DNA from: Phyllobacteriaceae bacterium
Lineage (GTDB): Bacteria; Pseudomonadota; Alphaproteobacteria; Rhizobiales; Rhizobiaceae
Direction of reading: 5' to 3'
Assembly: GCA_023954255.1 (NCBI GenBank)
Contig: JAMLIH010000006.1
Location: 1 to 64,000, forward strand
DNA length: 64,000 nt
Made by a program: the position numbers and the translations under genes. Under the pieces are notes generated by a model that saw only the letters and a program-made list of their open reading frames with translations, made no database searches and was not told the origin of the DNA. Positions 38,265 to 47,827 of the stretch are shown piece by piece. Each line of letters starts with the position of its first letter. The stretch's first letter is position 1.

Positions 38265-39137
38265 ATGGCAAAAGTCGCATTTCTGGGTTTGGGGGTCATG
38301 GGCTATCCCATGGCGGGCCACATCGCCAAGGCCGGTCACGATGTCACCGTCTACAACCGCACTGCCGCAAAGGCGGAAAAATGGGTGGGCGAACATGGCG
38401 GAAGCTCGGCATCTACGCCGAAAGAGGCCGCACGGGATTGCGATTTCGTCTTTGCCTGCGTCGGCAATGATGACGACCTGCGCTCCGTTGTCATTGGTGA
38501 AGACGGTGCGCTCCAGTCGATGAAACCGGGTTCGGTTTTCATCGACAACACGACAGCCTCTGCTGATGTGGCGCGCGAGCTTGCAGCACTTGCCGGTAAG
38601 AAAGGTATCGGCTTTCTCGATGCTCCGGTCTCCGGTGGTCAGGCGGGTGCCGAAAACGGCGTTCTGACCGTGATGGTCGGCGGCGACGAATCCACCTTCG
38701 GTAAGGCTGAGCCGGTCATCGACTGCTATGCCCGCATGATCGGCCTTATGGGGCCGACGGGGAGCGGCCAGCTTGCCAAGATGGTCAACCAGATTTGCAT
38801 TGCCGGTCTTGTACAGGCCCTTTCGGAGGGCATTCACTTCGCCCAGAATGCCGGTCTCGATGTGGAGAAACTCATCGGTGTTCTTTCCAAGGGAGCTGCG
38901 GGCTCCTGGCAGATGGAAAACCGTCACAAGACGATGAACGACGGCCATTACGAGCATGGCTTCGCCGTCGACTGGATGCGCAAGGATCTGGGGATATGCC
39001 TAGCCGAGGCGAACAACAACGGCTCCAGCCTGCCGGTCACCGCGCTCGTCGACCAGTTCTACAAGGACGTTCAGAAGATGGGCGGCAGGCGCTGGGATAC
39101 TTCAAGCCTGCTCGCGCGGCTGAAAGCGATCTCCTGA
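38265..39137 (+). CDS. NAD(P)-dependent beta-hydroxyacid dehydrogenase
   Basis: 290 residues of the 3-hydroxyisobutyrate / tartronate-semialdehyde / succinic-semialdehyde reductase family. Rossmann motif VAFLGLGVMGYPMAG, substrate-binding DAPVSGGQAGAENG, catalytic lysine in GSGQLAKMVNQ. Start set at the ATG behind AGGAGGAAG; the frame is open 25 codons further. Exact substrate not readable. Convergent with the phosphate permease. Confidence 0.87.
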   Translation: MAKVAFLGLGVMGYPMAGHIAKAGHDVTVYNRTAAKAEKWVGEHGGSSASTPKEAARDCDFVFACVGNDDDLRSVVIGEDGALQSMKPGSVFIDNTTASADVARELAALAGKKGIGFLDAPVSGGQAGAENGVLTVMVGGDESTFGKAEPVIDCYARMIGLMGPTGSGQLAKMVNQICIAGLVQALSEGIHFAQNAGLDVEKLIGVLSKGAAGSWQMENRHKTMNDGHYEHGFAVDWMRKDLGICLAEANNNGSSLPVTALVDQFYKDVQKMGGRRWDTSSLLARLKAIS

Positions 39138-39152
39138 CCGTTGCCGCCTCGC

Positions 39153-40658
39153 TCAGACCAGCACGGTTGACAGCACGAGATACATGACCGCCGACAGCAG
39201 GGCAGCTGCCGGAACGGTGATGATCCATGCTGAAATGATGGTCATGAAATGCGCCCTGCGCACCAGCTTGCGGCGCGCAATCTCCTGCCGGGCGACTTCC
39301 GGATTGTCCCCTACATCATCGCTGCCAGGCATAGTCCGGTTGTTGTTTGCCGTTACCCATGCCTGCCGCTTTTTCGATTTTTCCGTGTACCATTCGCGGA
39401 AGAAGCCCACCCCGAAGACGGCGCCCACCGCGATGTGGGTGGATGAAACCGGCAGCCCAAGCCAGGAGGCGATGATCACGGTAATCGCGGCCGACAGGGC
39501 CACGCAATAGGCCCGCATCGGGTTGAGGCGGGTGATCTGCTCTCCGACCATGCGGATGAGTTTCGGGCCGAACAGCAGCAGCCCGATGGAAATGCCGAAT
39601 GCGCCCACCACCATGACCCAAAGCGGAATGGAGACCTTGGCAGCCACATCACCCAGTTCCACCGTGTGCACGATGGCTGCGAGCGGGCCGACGGCATTGG
39701 CGACATCGTTGGCGCCATGGGCGAAGGAAAGCAGCGCCGCCGAACACACCAGCGGGATGGCAAAAAGGCGCCTGACCGACTGGTTTCGGTTTTCAAGTCC
39801 CTCGGCCTGTTTGGCGATCAGCGGCCGTGTGGCGATCCAGGCGACAAGCCCTGTCGCGAAACCGAACGCAAGCGCCGTCATCAGGTCGATCTTGATCAGC
39901 TTGTTGACGCCCTTGATGGCAAGGTATGAAGCAAAGGCACCGGCCATGATGGCGATCAGCACCGGCACCCATTGTTTGGCTGCCGCGATCTTGTCATCCC
40001 GGTAGATGATCATTTCCTTGATGAAGAACAGGAACAGCGCCGCAATGATGCCGCCCAGCAAGGGCGAGATGATCCAGCTGGCGGCAATCCCGCCCATGGT
40101 CGGCCAGTTGACGGCTGCGAATCCGGCTGCGGCAATTCCGGCTCCCATCACGCCGCCGACGATGGAATGCGTGGTCGACACCGGGGCGCCGATCCAGGTT
40201 GCGAGGTTCACCCACAGGGCGGAGGAAATCAGGGCTGCCAGCATTGCCGCCAGGAAGATGTTCTTGTCGGACACGGCATCGACATCGATGATGCCTTTCG
40301 AAATGGTGCCGACCACGTCTCCGCCGGCGATGAGCGCGCCGGCGCTTTCGAAAACGGCCGCAATGATCAGCGCCGTTCCCATCGTCATGGCATTGGAGCC
40401 GACCGCCGGTCCCACATTGTTGGCGACATCGTTGGCGCCGATGTTGAGCGCCATGTAGCCGCCGATCGCTGCTGCTGCGACGATCAGCCATGCGCCGGTC
40501 GCGCCGGCAAAAAACGCCGCCGAAACGACCATCACGATGATGATGAAAAGCAGTGCCAGACCCGGAGCGGCATAGCCGCGGGCAAGGTTTCCGGCGGCTT
40601 CCTCGACATAGCTGATCTTGTCGAGATCCTTGTCGAGTGTGGGCTTTCTCGTGTCCAT
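39153..40658 (-). CDS. Inorganic phosphate transporter, PiT family
   Basis: Low-affinity phosphate:cation symporter, 501 residues, about ten helices. Twin PiT signatures are NIGANDVANNVGPAVGSNAM near residue 72 and SFAHGANDVANAVGPLAAIV near residue 305, each followed by an SxxxG-type loop (APVSTTHSIVGG and LPVSSTHIAVGA). No Pho regulator of the PhoU-like Pit accessory type precedes it. Complements the high-affinity Pst system at 5-11 kb. Confidence 0.95.
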   Translation of the reverse strand: MDTRKPTLDKDLDKISYVEEAAGNLARGYAAPGLALLFIIIVMVVSAAFFAGATGAWLIVAAAAIGGYMALNIGANDVANNVGPAVGSNAMTMGTALIIAAVFESAGALIAGGDVVGTISKGIIDVDAVSDKNIFLAAMLAALISSALWVNLATWIGAPVSTTHSIVGGVMGAGIAAAGFAAVNWPTMGGIAASWIISPLLGGIIAALFLFFIKEMIIYRDDKIAAAKQWVPVLIAIMAGAFASYLAIKGVNKLIKIDLMTALAFGFATGLVAWIATRPLIAKQAEGLENRNQSVRRLFAIPLVCSAALLSFAHGANDVANAVGPLAAIVHTVELGDVAAKVSIPLWVMVVGAFGISIGLLLFGPKLIRMVGEQITRLNPMRAYCVALSAAITVIIASWLGLPVSSTHIAVGAVFGVGFFREWYTEKSKKRQAWVTANNNRTMPGSDDVGDNPEVARQEIARRKLVRRAHFMTIISAWIITVPAAALLSAVMYLVLSTVLV

Positions 40659-40730
40659 GAATGCTCCGGGGCGCTGTCAGCCTCCCGGGTAACAGACAAT
40701 ATTTTTTTCTTGCAAGGAGTTTGGCCGCTC

Positions 40731-41228
40731 TCAGGCCGCCATCAACAGGCTTTTGACCCTGGGAGAGAGCAAAATATCGCGCAGACCGTCTTCGCCGCAC
40801 AGTTCAGCGGCCTTTTCGGGGCTCAGCCAGCAGTGCTGCCGCTCGCCGCGCTCGGGGAAATCCGGCACCTGCTCGCTTACTTTCAGCGGGAAAACGACGA
40901 CATTGGTTCGCACGGTAAATCCGTTGCCGAGTCCCTTGTGGGAGCTGTATTCGCCAAGCGGCTGATTTGCCACCTCGCCGATGATCCCGGCCTCTTCATA
41001 GGCCTCGACACTGGCGGTCTTGGCGGCGGTGCGTTTGGAACCCGGCCAGCCCTTGGGCAGTATCCAGCGTTTCGTGTTGCGTGTGGTGATCAGCAGAACT
41101 TCCACCCTGCCTTCGTGCTGCCGGTAGCACAGCGCGGCAATCTGCTGGCGGGGCGGCCGCTGAAACAGCAGCACCAGGGAGCTTGCAAGCCGCCGCAGGG
41201 GCGAAAGATCGGTTACGGTCGTCGTCAT
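40731..41228 (-). CDS. Nudix hydrolase, diphosphoinositol-polyphosphatase-like
   Basis: 165 residues from the first ATG; the frame is open to a TTG at 41273. Region ALCYRQHEGRVEVLLIT, RWILPKGWPGSKRT and EAYEEAGIIG is a Nudix fold of the DIPP type. The Nudix box is degenerate: the usual G-x5-E reads G-x5-R, but the E-E-x-G end is kept, so activity is uncertain. A candidate CtrA box lies 49 bases upstream. Confidence 0.82.
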   Translation of the reverse strand: MTTTVTDLSPLRRLASSLVLLFQRPPRQQIAALCYRQHEGRVEVLLITTRNTKRWILPKGWPGSKRTAAKTASVEAYEEAGIIGEVANQPLGEYSSHKGLGNGFTVRTNVVVFPLKVSEQVPDFPERGERQHCWLSPEKAAELCGEDGLRDILLSPRVKSLLMAA

Positions 41229-41276
41229 GGACTGTATCGGTATGTATTCCGTGTCGTAATAGTCTGCTGGCAATGG

Positions 41277-41291
41277 TTAACAAATCGTTAA
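41277..41291 (-). promoter_or_regulatory. CtrA-type box before the Nudix gene
   Basis: TTAA-CAAATCG-TTAA, a perfect TTAA-N7-TTAA; on the minus strand it continues TTAACC, matching the extended motif. Placed in the promoter region of the Nudix gene. Confidence 0.5.
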
Positions 41292-41393
41292 CGTATCGAA
41301 TCGGCCTTGTACGAGGCTGACCGTCTATCACGACAGCAAGATGTCAATATCTGGGGTGCCGGGCCCCGATTTAAAGGGGTTGAGGCAAAACCG

Positions 41394-42989
41394 TCAGAAA
41401 AGATCCCCCTGGCGGTCGGTTTTTTCACTTTTACTTGTATTGGCAGCCGCTTGCGGTTTTTTCGCCGGCGTTGTGCCGTCAAGGCGCACCACGTCGATGG
41501 CACCATCGGCGAAGCTGACCGAATATCCACCCTTCGGCCTTGTCTGCGCGCTGCGCGTGATGACGATGCCGTTGTCGTCCCTGACCAGCGCGAAGCCGCG
41601 TTCGAGCGTTTTCTCATGGCTGTAGGAGGAAAGCAGCCGCCCTGCCTGATCGAGCCGGTTGCGGTAATGCTGCATTCCGGTTTGCTGCAGGTGAGAAAGC
41701 GATCGGGCCGAATGATCGAATTTCCTGCGGCCCTCACGAAGCGGGATGGCAAGCAGTGCCGGGTTGAGGCGCTGGCGCTGAAGCGCCGACCGCTTCGCTT
41801 CGATCCGGTTGCCCAGCGCACCGGCCAGCCGGGAAGCTGCAAAGGCAAGTTTCTGGCGGTTGTGGCGGATCGGAGCTGCAAGAAGCGACGGTCCCAGCCG
41901 CCCGGCAATTCTGCCGAATCCGGCGGATTTGACATGGATTGCTGAGACGAGCCCGTGATTGAGCCGCAGGGAGACGGCATCCATGCGCTGGTTCTGGATC
42001 GCAAACAGACTGTCGGGAGAGGGCAGGCCGCGTGTTGCGGCCCTCAGCGCCGTCCGGCGGTTCTCCATGAACCTGGAAAGCGCCGAACCGAGCCGCGCCG
42101 ACAGGGTTGCGATATGGGCTTCGAGCTCGCCCTTGACCGGAACGACGAATTCGGCTGCCCCCGTCGGCGTTGGTGCGCGGACATCGGCGGCAAGATCGAT
42201 CAGCGTCCAGTCGGTTTCATGGCCGACGGCGGAAACCAGCGGAATGGCGGAATTGGCAGCTGCCCGCACGACCGCTTCGTCGTTGAAGCCCCATAAATCC
42301 TCGACCGAGCCGCCGCCGCGGGCGACGATCAGCACGTCGGGTCTCGGGATGGCGCCGCCCGGCTTCAGGGTGTTGAAGCCGTCAATGGCGTTGGCCACTT
42401 CCGCGCCCGTCGTCTCGCCCTGGACCCGCACCGGCCAGACCACGACATGCAGCGGAAAACGGTCTGAAATGCGGTGCAGGATATCGCGGATCACCGCGCC
42501 TGTCGGCGAGGTGATGACGCCGACGACCAGCGGCAGGTAGGGCAGGGGCTTCTTGCGTGCCTCGGCAAACAGGCCCTCGGCCTCGAGCTTCCTCTTGCGT
42601 TCTTCGAGCAGCGCCATCAGCGCCCCGGCGCCGGCAGGCTCTAGCTGGTCGATGACGATCTGGTATTTGGACGACCCCGGATAGGTGGTGAGCTTGCCGG
42701 TGGCGATTACCTCCATGCCGTCCTCGGGCCGGTGCTTCAGGCGGCCGGCAACGCCGCGCCAGATCACCGCCTCGATGCGTGCCTTGTCGTCCTTCAGCGC
42801 GAAATACATGTGGCCGGAGGAATGCGGCCCGCGATAACCGGCGATCTCGCCGCGCACCCGTACCCGGCCGAACGTATCTTCCACCAGCCGCTTCAACTGG
42901 CCGGAAATCTCCGAAACGGAAAACTCCGTGACGTTCGAGGTCACGGGTTCGGACAGGATTTCGCCGGTTTCGGGATCGATGTGGGTCAT
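41394..42989 (-). CDS. xseA: Exodeoxyribonuclease VII large subunit
   Basis: 531-residue single-strand nuclease subunit. N-terminal OB fold (SVSEISGQLKRLVEDTFGRV, GHMYFALKDDKARIEAVIWR), catalytic region with TSPTGAVIRDILHR, DVLIVARGGGSVEDLWGFN and SAVGHETDWTLID, followed by the long coiled coil and a C-terminal tail. No xseB in view. Full length compared with ~450-530 in relatives. Confidence 0.95.
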   Translation of the reverse strand: MTHIDPETGEILSEPVTSNVTEFSVSEISGQLKRLVEDTFGRVRVRGEIAGYRGPHSSGHMYFALKDDKARIEAVIWRGVAGRLKHRPEDGMEVIATGKLTTYPGSSKYQIVIDQLEPAGAGALMALLEERKRKLEAEGLFAEARKKPLPYLPLVVGVITSPTGAVIRDILHRISDRFPLHVVVWPVRVQGETTGAEVANAIDGFNTLKPGGAIPRPDVLIVARGGGSVEDLWGFNDEAVVRAAANSAIPLVSAVGHETDWTLIDLAADVRAPTPTGAAEFVVPVKGELEAHIATLSARLGSALSRFMENRRTALRAATRGLPSPDSLFAIQNQRMDAVSLRLNHGLVSAIHVKSAGFGRIAGRLGPSLLAAPIRHNRQKLAFAASRLAGALGNRIEAKRSALQRQRLNPALLAIPLREGRRKFDHSARSLSHLQQTGMQHYRNRLDQAGRLLSSYSHEKTLERGFALVRDDNGIVITRSAQTRPKGGYSVSFADGAIDVVRLDGTTPAKKPQAAANTSKSEKTDRQGDLF

Positions 42990-43061
42990 GACGGCTGCGT
43001 TTGGTATGGATTCGGCGCGATCCTACCAGATCGTCAGGGAGACGGAAGCCTTGCCGGATTG

Positions 43062-44270
43062 TCAGCCTTTCGTGCCGTGGGCGGCCATCACCTTCGATGC
43101 GGCTTCCAGCGCCCCTTCGCCATGCTCGATGCCGAGTGCCTTCAGTGCCGTGTCGATGGCACCGATGACGCCGAAGGTCATGGGAATGTTCTGGTGTCCC
43201 ATATGGCCGATGCGGAAGCGCCGGTTGTAGTCGGCGGAGCCCGGCGTGCCGAAGCCGAGCCCGACACCAAGCGTGATGCCGGCCTCCGTCTCGGTCCACT
43301 TGCGGATACGGGCGGCATCTTCCGGCGCTGTTTCGATGGTCGAGACCGCGCGGCTGCGTTTTGCCCGGTCGGCAATGTTGTGGCGTATCGCGCCTCTGCT
43401 TCCCCAGGCATCGAGTGCCGCCCAGTAGGCCCGGGCGAGCGTCTCGTGCCGCGCCCAGACGTTCTCGATGCCCTCCTCCTGCACCATCATGTCGAGCGCA
43501 GCACGCAGGCCGTAGAGATGCTGGGTAGGCGCCGTACCGCCGAACTGTTGGTAATAGATTTCCGGGTTGGCGCGCGGATGCCAGTCCCAGTACAGGCCGG
43601 GCTTGGCGCGGGCTCGCGCTGCAGCGGCCTTTTCGCTGAAGAACAGGAAGGCGATGCCTGCCGGCGTCATCAGTCCCTTCTGGCAAGCGGCGACCGTGAC
43701 ATCGACGCCCCATTCATCCATCTCGTAGCGGTCGCAACCGAGTGAGGCGATACAGTCGACCATGAACAGCGCATCATGGCCGGCATTGTCGATTGCCTTC
43801 CTCAGCGCCGGCACATCGTTGCGTACGGAGGAGGCGGTATCGGTCTGTACGACGAGCACGGCCTTGTAGCGCTTTTCCGTGTCTGCCTTGAGTGCTGCCT
43901 CAAGCCTTTCCGGATCGGCATCGCTCTGCATGCCGAAATCGATCCGCTCGCAGTGAATGCCGAGACTGCCGGCAAGATCGGCCCAGCCATTGGCAAATCG
44001 TCCGGTGGCAAGCACCAGGATCGAATCCCCCTCCACCAGCGTATTGCGCAGCGCGGCTTCCCAGACGCCATGGCCGTTGGAGATGTAGATCGCGGCACTC
44101 TGACGGGTACGGGCAACCGCCTTCAGATCGGGATACAGGCTTGCGGTTATGTCGATCAGTTCGCCTTCGTAGATGTTCGGCGAAGGTCGGTGCATGGCGT
44201 TCAGCACGCGATCGGGAATGACGGACGGGCCGGGAATGGCCAGTTGTTCCCTTCCGTGGTTCAAGGACAT
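43062..44270 (-). CDS. Class V aminotransferase, alanine/serine-glyoxylate type
   Basis: PLP enzyme, 402 residues. Similarity begins at SLNHGREQLAIPGPSVIPDR, so the ATG before it is used (the frame is open 17 codons upstream). PLP lysine in VAACQKGLMTPAGIAFLF; also FMVDCIASLGCD with the PLP-ring aspartate. Converts glyoxylate to glycine with alanine or serine as donor. The glycolate oxidase operon at 58-62 kb makes glyoxylate, but the two loci are 13 kb apart. Confidence 0.88.
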   Translation of the reverse strand: MSLNHGREQLAIPGPSVIPDRVLNAMHRPSPNIYEGELIDITASLYPDLKAVARTRQSAAIYISNGHGVWEAALRNTLVEGDSILVLATGRFANGWADLAGSLGIHCERIDFGMQSDADPERLEAALKADTEKRYKAVLVVQTDTASSVRNDVPALRKAIDNAGHDALFMVDCIASLGCDRYEMDEWGVDVTVAACQKGLMTPAGIAFLFFSEKAAAARARAKPGLYWDWHPRANPEIYYQQFGGTAPTQHLYGLRAALDMMVQEEGIENVWARHETLARAYWAALDAWGSRGAIRHNIADRAKRSRAVSTIETAPEDAARIRKWTETEAGITLGVGLGFGTPGSADYNRRFRIGHMGHQNIPMTFGVIGAIDTALKALGIEHGEGALEAASKVMAAHGTKG

Positions 44271-44399
44271 GATGTTCCGGTCAGAATGGCTCGTGCTGAG
44301 GCGCACAGGTTGATGCTGCACGCTGTTTAGCAGAACCGGTCATCTTCCGGCAGTCAAAAATTCTTGAAGCGGGGTTTGCGCTGGATACCTTTGTGGCGG

Positions 44400-45965
44400 T
44401 CAGGAAGCCATCTGTCTTGAATAGGCACGCCGGGCCGAGAAGCTCTGCCGTGCCGGACTGATCCACCAGGTGAATGCCAGGCCGCAAAGCACGAGCACTG
44501 ACACGGCAAGGGCCGCGACGGACCCCGCAATCCACAATCCGCCGGTGCCTGCCCACAGGATGGAGGAAAACGCCTCGGAAAGCGTTGCAACACGGGAGGA
44601 TGTCTGGCGGCGGCGGAAGCTGCTGCGTTTTGCCTGGCTGCGGAACCAGAGCTGGATCATCGTTGCCGAGACCACGGAGGCGGCAACACAGGCAAAGCCG
44701 ATCAGCGCTGCCCTGGGTGCCAATAGCGCGGTAACGAGCAGCAGCGGCGCGACGACAAAGGCGACGCTCGACAATACCGCTTCCACTTTCGCCCGGATCA
44801 CCTGACCGGGCATCACAGGCGCGGTTGTGACCAGTTCCGGCGCGTCTTCGCCGGAGATCGCCAGCCAGGCAAGACTGCACGGCGAGCTGACCCGCCGCCA
44901 TGGATGATGACCGACGGATCACCACGCGCCGGAGGAGCCGAAGCCCTTCCACAGCATGAAGGCCGGCGGGATCAGATACAGAAGCTGCATCAGCGTCTGG
45001 GAAATGAGCCACTTGTCGCGCAGCAGCAGTTTCCACTCCTTGCGGCGCAGCACTGCCGCAGCACCCGCATCCGAAAAGGATATCCGGCTGTGCCTTGCGG
45101 TGCCGGAATTCTGGTCGATGGAGCCTGCCTTGAGCACGATGTGGCCGTATTGTCCGGCAGTCAGCGCAAGCGTCAGGGCAAACAGGGCAACGGCGGCGAT
45201 ACAGACAGTGAGCGCAGCACTGACATCTCCCATGGCACCGAGTGCCGGAAGATAGATGAAATGATCCGCTCCGGGAGCCGAATTGAGCAGGGTTTCCGAC
45301 TGGAGAAAGGCGAGCCGGGAGATCGAGCCGATCGAGGCAATGGCCAGCAACTGCACGCCGATGACGAAGCCCGCACCGACGACCGCCGCTACGATCTGGG
45401 CGATCAGTCGCGTCCGCTTCGGCCCCAGAACCGTGAACATGCCCATGGTCAGCAGGATGGCGGCGCTGGTTGCCGCCATGCCAAGCGAGAAGATCACCGG
45501 ATAGGCGAGCAGCCAGGCCGGGCCGTCGGTTATCGCCAGCATGTTGATGACAGGCGCGGAGACGATCAGCGTCAGCCCGCTGGTTGAAAGCGCGATAGCC
45601 AGCATGCGTACGAAGAACAGTTTTCGCGATGGCGCGGGTGAGGCAAGGATCAGTTCAAGATCGGAGCGGCTGTAAAAGGCGCGGGTGATCGATTCCATCG
45701 CCTGCGAGGCCATCAGCGACAGCGGCAGCAGCAGGAAGCCGCTCACCATGACCAGCGTCGGCAGGTCGGGTTCGATGGTTGCCACACCAATGCCCTTGAG
45801 TGCCGCCCAAGCGAGAAAGTGCAGGGCAAGCAGGATCGCGCCGCCGATGAGGAGAATGCGCCTGCCGCGTCCGGGCCTGTTTGCCGACAGCATGGCGTAA
45901 AGGTCGCGCCAGGAAATCCGCGCCTCGTGCAGCGCGAACCAGAGCGTGGAATTGGGCCGGATCAT
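44400..45965 (-). pseudogene. ABC exporter permease, disrupted by two compensating indels
   Basis: Membrane protein with about ten helices. Codons from 45965 to 44919 give a 348-residue N-terminal part ending FGSSGAW and stop. The C-terminal part (AWLAISGEDAPELV, then helices) is in the same frame from about 44880 to the stop at 44400. Between them (44880-44925) the recognisable stretch MAAGQLA is in another frame, so one base seems lost near 44923 and one gained near 44888. The repaired protein would be ~521 residues. Overlaps the ATPase gene upstream (ATGA). Could be an assembly error. Confidence 0.75.
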
Positions 45966-46726
45966 GCGGCGTGTTCCTGCGCGTCGGTATCCTTGCCGCT
46001 ATCGGCAACGACTTTCAGGAAAATGTCTTCCAGGCTTTCATGCCCGCCGCTGGCTTCGCGCAATTCATCAAGCGTCCCTTCGCAGACCAGTTGGCCCCGG
46101 GCGATGACGCCGATGCGCTGTGCCATGCGCTCGGCCACTTCCAGAATATGGGTGGTCAGGATCACCGTGCAGCCTTCCTCGACCCGGCGCAGCAGCACGT
46201 CCTTGACCAGCCGTGCCGACCCGGCATCGAGCCCGGTCAGCGGCTCGTCGAGAATGATCAGCCTGGGTTCGTGGATGAGCGCGCCGGCCAAAGCCACTTT
46301 CTGGCGCATGCCCTTCGAGAAGCCTTCGCAGCGTTCATGGGCATGGGGTGCCAGTTGCAGAACATCGAGGATTTCGCGCGCGCCTTGTTCAGCCTTGCCG
46401 CCCGGCACGTTCCACAGGCCGGCGACGAATTCGAGATATTCAAGCGGCGTCAGCCGGTCATAGATCATCGGTTCGTCCGGTACCCAGGCGGTAACCCGCT
46501 TTGCACCGACCGGATCGTTCAGCATGTCGTGGCCGAAGACCGATATCCGCCCGGCATCGGGCACCAGCAGGCCGGCCACCATTTTCAGTGTCGTCGTCTT
46601 GCCGGCACCATTGGGGCCGAGCAGGGCGTAGAATTCGCCCGGCCGGATGGTCAGCGAGAGATCCCGGACGGCCGGCTTGTCGAAATGCTTGGCAAGGCCG
46701 GAAATGGCGAGGGCTGGCGGGTTCAT
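45962..46726 (-). CDS. ABC transporter ATP-binding protein
   Basis: 254 residues. Walker A LLGPNGAGKTTTLKM, signature FSKGMRQKVALAGAL, Walker B RLIILDEPLTGLD, switch histidine VILTTHILEVAE. The SKGMRQK form and D-loop are typical of DrrA/CcmA/NatA-type exporters. Partner permease follows with a four-base overlap but is damaged. Substrate unknown. Confidence 0.92.
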   Translation of the reverse strand: MNPPALAISGLAKHFDKPAVRDLSLTIRPGEFYALLGPNGAGKTTTLKMVAGLLVPDAGRISVFGHDMLNDPVGAKRVTAWVPDEPMIYDRLTPLEYLEFVAGLWNVPGGKAEQGAREILDVLQLAPHAHERCEGFSKGMRQKVALAGALIHEPRLIILDEPLTGLDAGSARLVKDVLLRRVEEGCTVILTTHILEVAERMAQRIGVIARGQLVCEGTLDELREASGGHESLEDIFLKVVADSGKDTDAQEHAA

Positions 46727-46763
46727 TGATGTCTCCAGGGTCTTGCGGCTTGTGGTGCTGGCT

Positions 46764-47729
46764 TCAGGCTTTGGCGCGCGACACGGCCATCACGCATAAG
46801 AGTTCGAACAGGATCGAGGCGGCGAGATAGGCCGTATTGCCGCTCTGGTCGAAAGGCGGCGAGACTTCCACCAGATCGGCTCCGGCGAAATTGAGCCCGT
46901 CAAGATGGCGCACCACCTCGATGGCCTGAAATGAATTGGGGCCGCCGATTTCCGGTGTCCCCGTTCCCGGTGCAAAGGTCGGATCGACAAAATCGATATC
47001 GTAGGAAACATAGGTCGGCGCATTGCCCGCAATCGCCCGCGCCTCCTTCATTACATCGGCGACGCCACGCTCGAAGAATTCCTCGATCGCGATGACGCGG
47101 ATGCCCACGCTGTCTGCAAATTCCCGGTCCTCGCTGTCATAGGCGGTGCCGCGGATGCCGATCATGCAGACGCGCCTGGGGTCCAGCAGCCCTTCTTCAA
47201 CCGCCCGCCGGAACGGCGTTCCATGGGTGTATTTGAAGCCGCCGAAATAGGAATGGAACAGATCGGTATGGCTGTCGAAATGGATCATGCCGAGCGGCTT
47301 GTCGCGGCCGAGCGAACGCAGGATAGGCAGGGTGCACAGATGATCGCCGCCCACGGTAAGCGGCAGAACGCCAGCCTCCTGGATGCGGTCGTAATAGGCG
47401 GTAAACCGCACAAGGCTGTCGTCGACGCTGGCCGGATTGGGGCCGACATCGCCCAGATCGGCGCAATTGACCAGTTCGTACGGTCTGACCCTGGTATGCC
47501 CGTTCTGGGCCCGGATCATGGTCGACTGGTCGCGGATTTGCCGCGGCCCGTGGCGCGGACCCGGCCGGTTGGTGGTGCCGCCGTCCCAGGGGGCGCCGAT
47601 CAGCCCGATATCGACCTCGGAAAGCTCTTTCGAAGCAGGATCGATCTGCGGCAGGCGCATGAAGGTGGGTACACCCGCAAAACGCGGCAGGTCGAGGCCC
47701 GACACCGGCTGAAACCGCTTGCTCGCCAT
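46764..47729 (-). CDS. speB: Agmatinase-family ureohydrolase
   Basis: 321 residues. Mn-binding motifs of the arginase/agmatinase family: GGDHLCTLPILR, MIHFDSHTDLFHSYFGG and YVSYDIDFVDPTFAPGTGTP with EIGG. DSHTD replaces the common DAHTD, as in several guanidino-acid ureohydrolases, so guanidinobutyrate or guanidinopropionate are alternatives to agmatine. Start at the ATG before ASKRFQPVSG, behind GGAAAGG; the frame is open 11 codons more. Confidence 0.85.
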   Translation of the reverse strand: MASKRFQPVSGLDLPRFAGVPTFMRLPQIDPASKELSEVDIGLIGAPWDGGTTNRPGPRHGPRQIRDQSTMIRAQNGHTRVRPYELVNCADLGDVGPNPASVDDSLVRFTAYYDRIQEAGVLPLTVGGDHLCTLPILRSLGRDKPLGMIHFDSHTDLFHSYFGGFKYTHGTPFRRAVEEGLLDPRRVCMIGIRGTAYDSEDREFADSVGIRVIAIEEFFERGVADVMKEARAIAGNAPTYVSYDIDFVDPTFAPGTGTPEIGGPNSFQAIEVVRHLDGLNFAGADLVEVSPPFDQSGNTAYLAASILFELLCVMAVSRAKA

Positions 47730-47827
47730 GATGAATTGCCTTTCCGTGCAAGGATCGGGCAATTCTAGGAAAGCAGGGTTTCAGCGAGGTAAACGCGAAG
47801 GATTCAATCGGCTCGTTGTGCCGCCGG

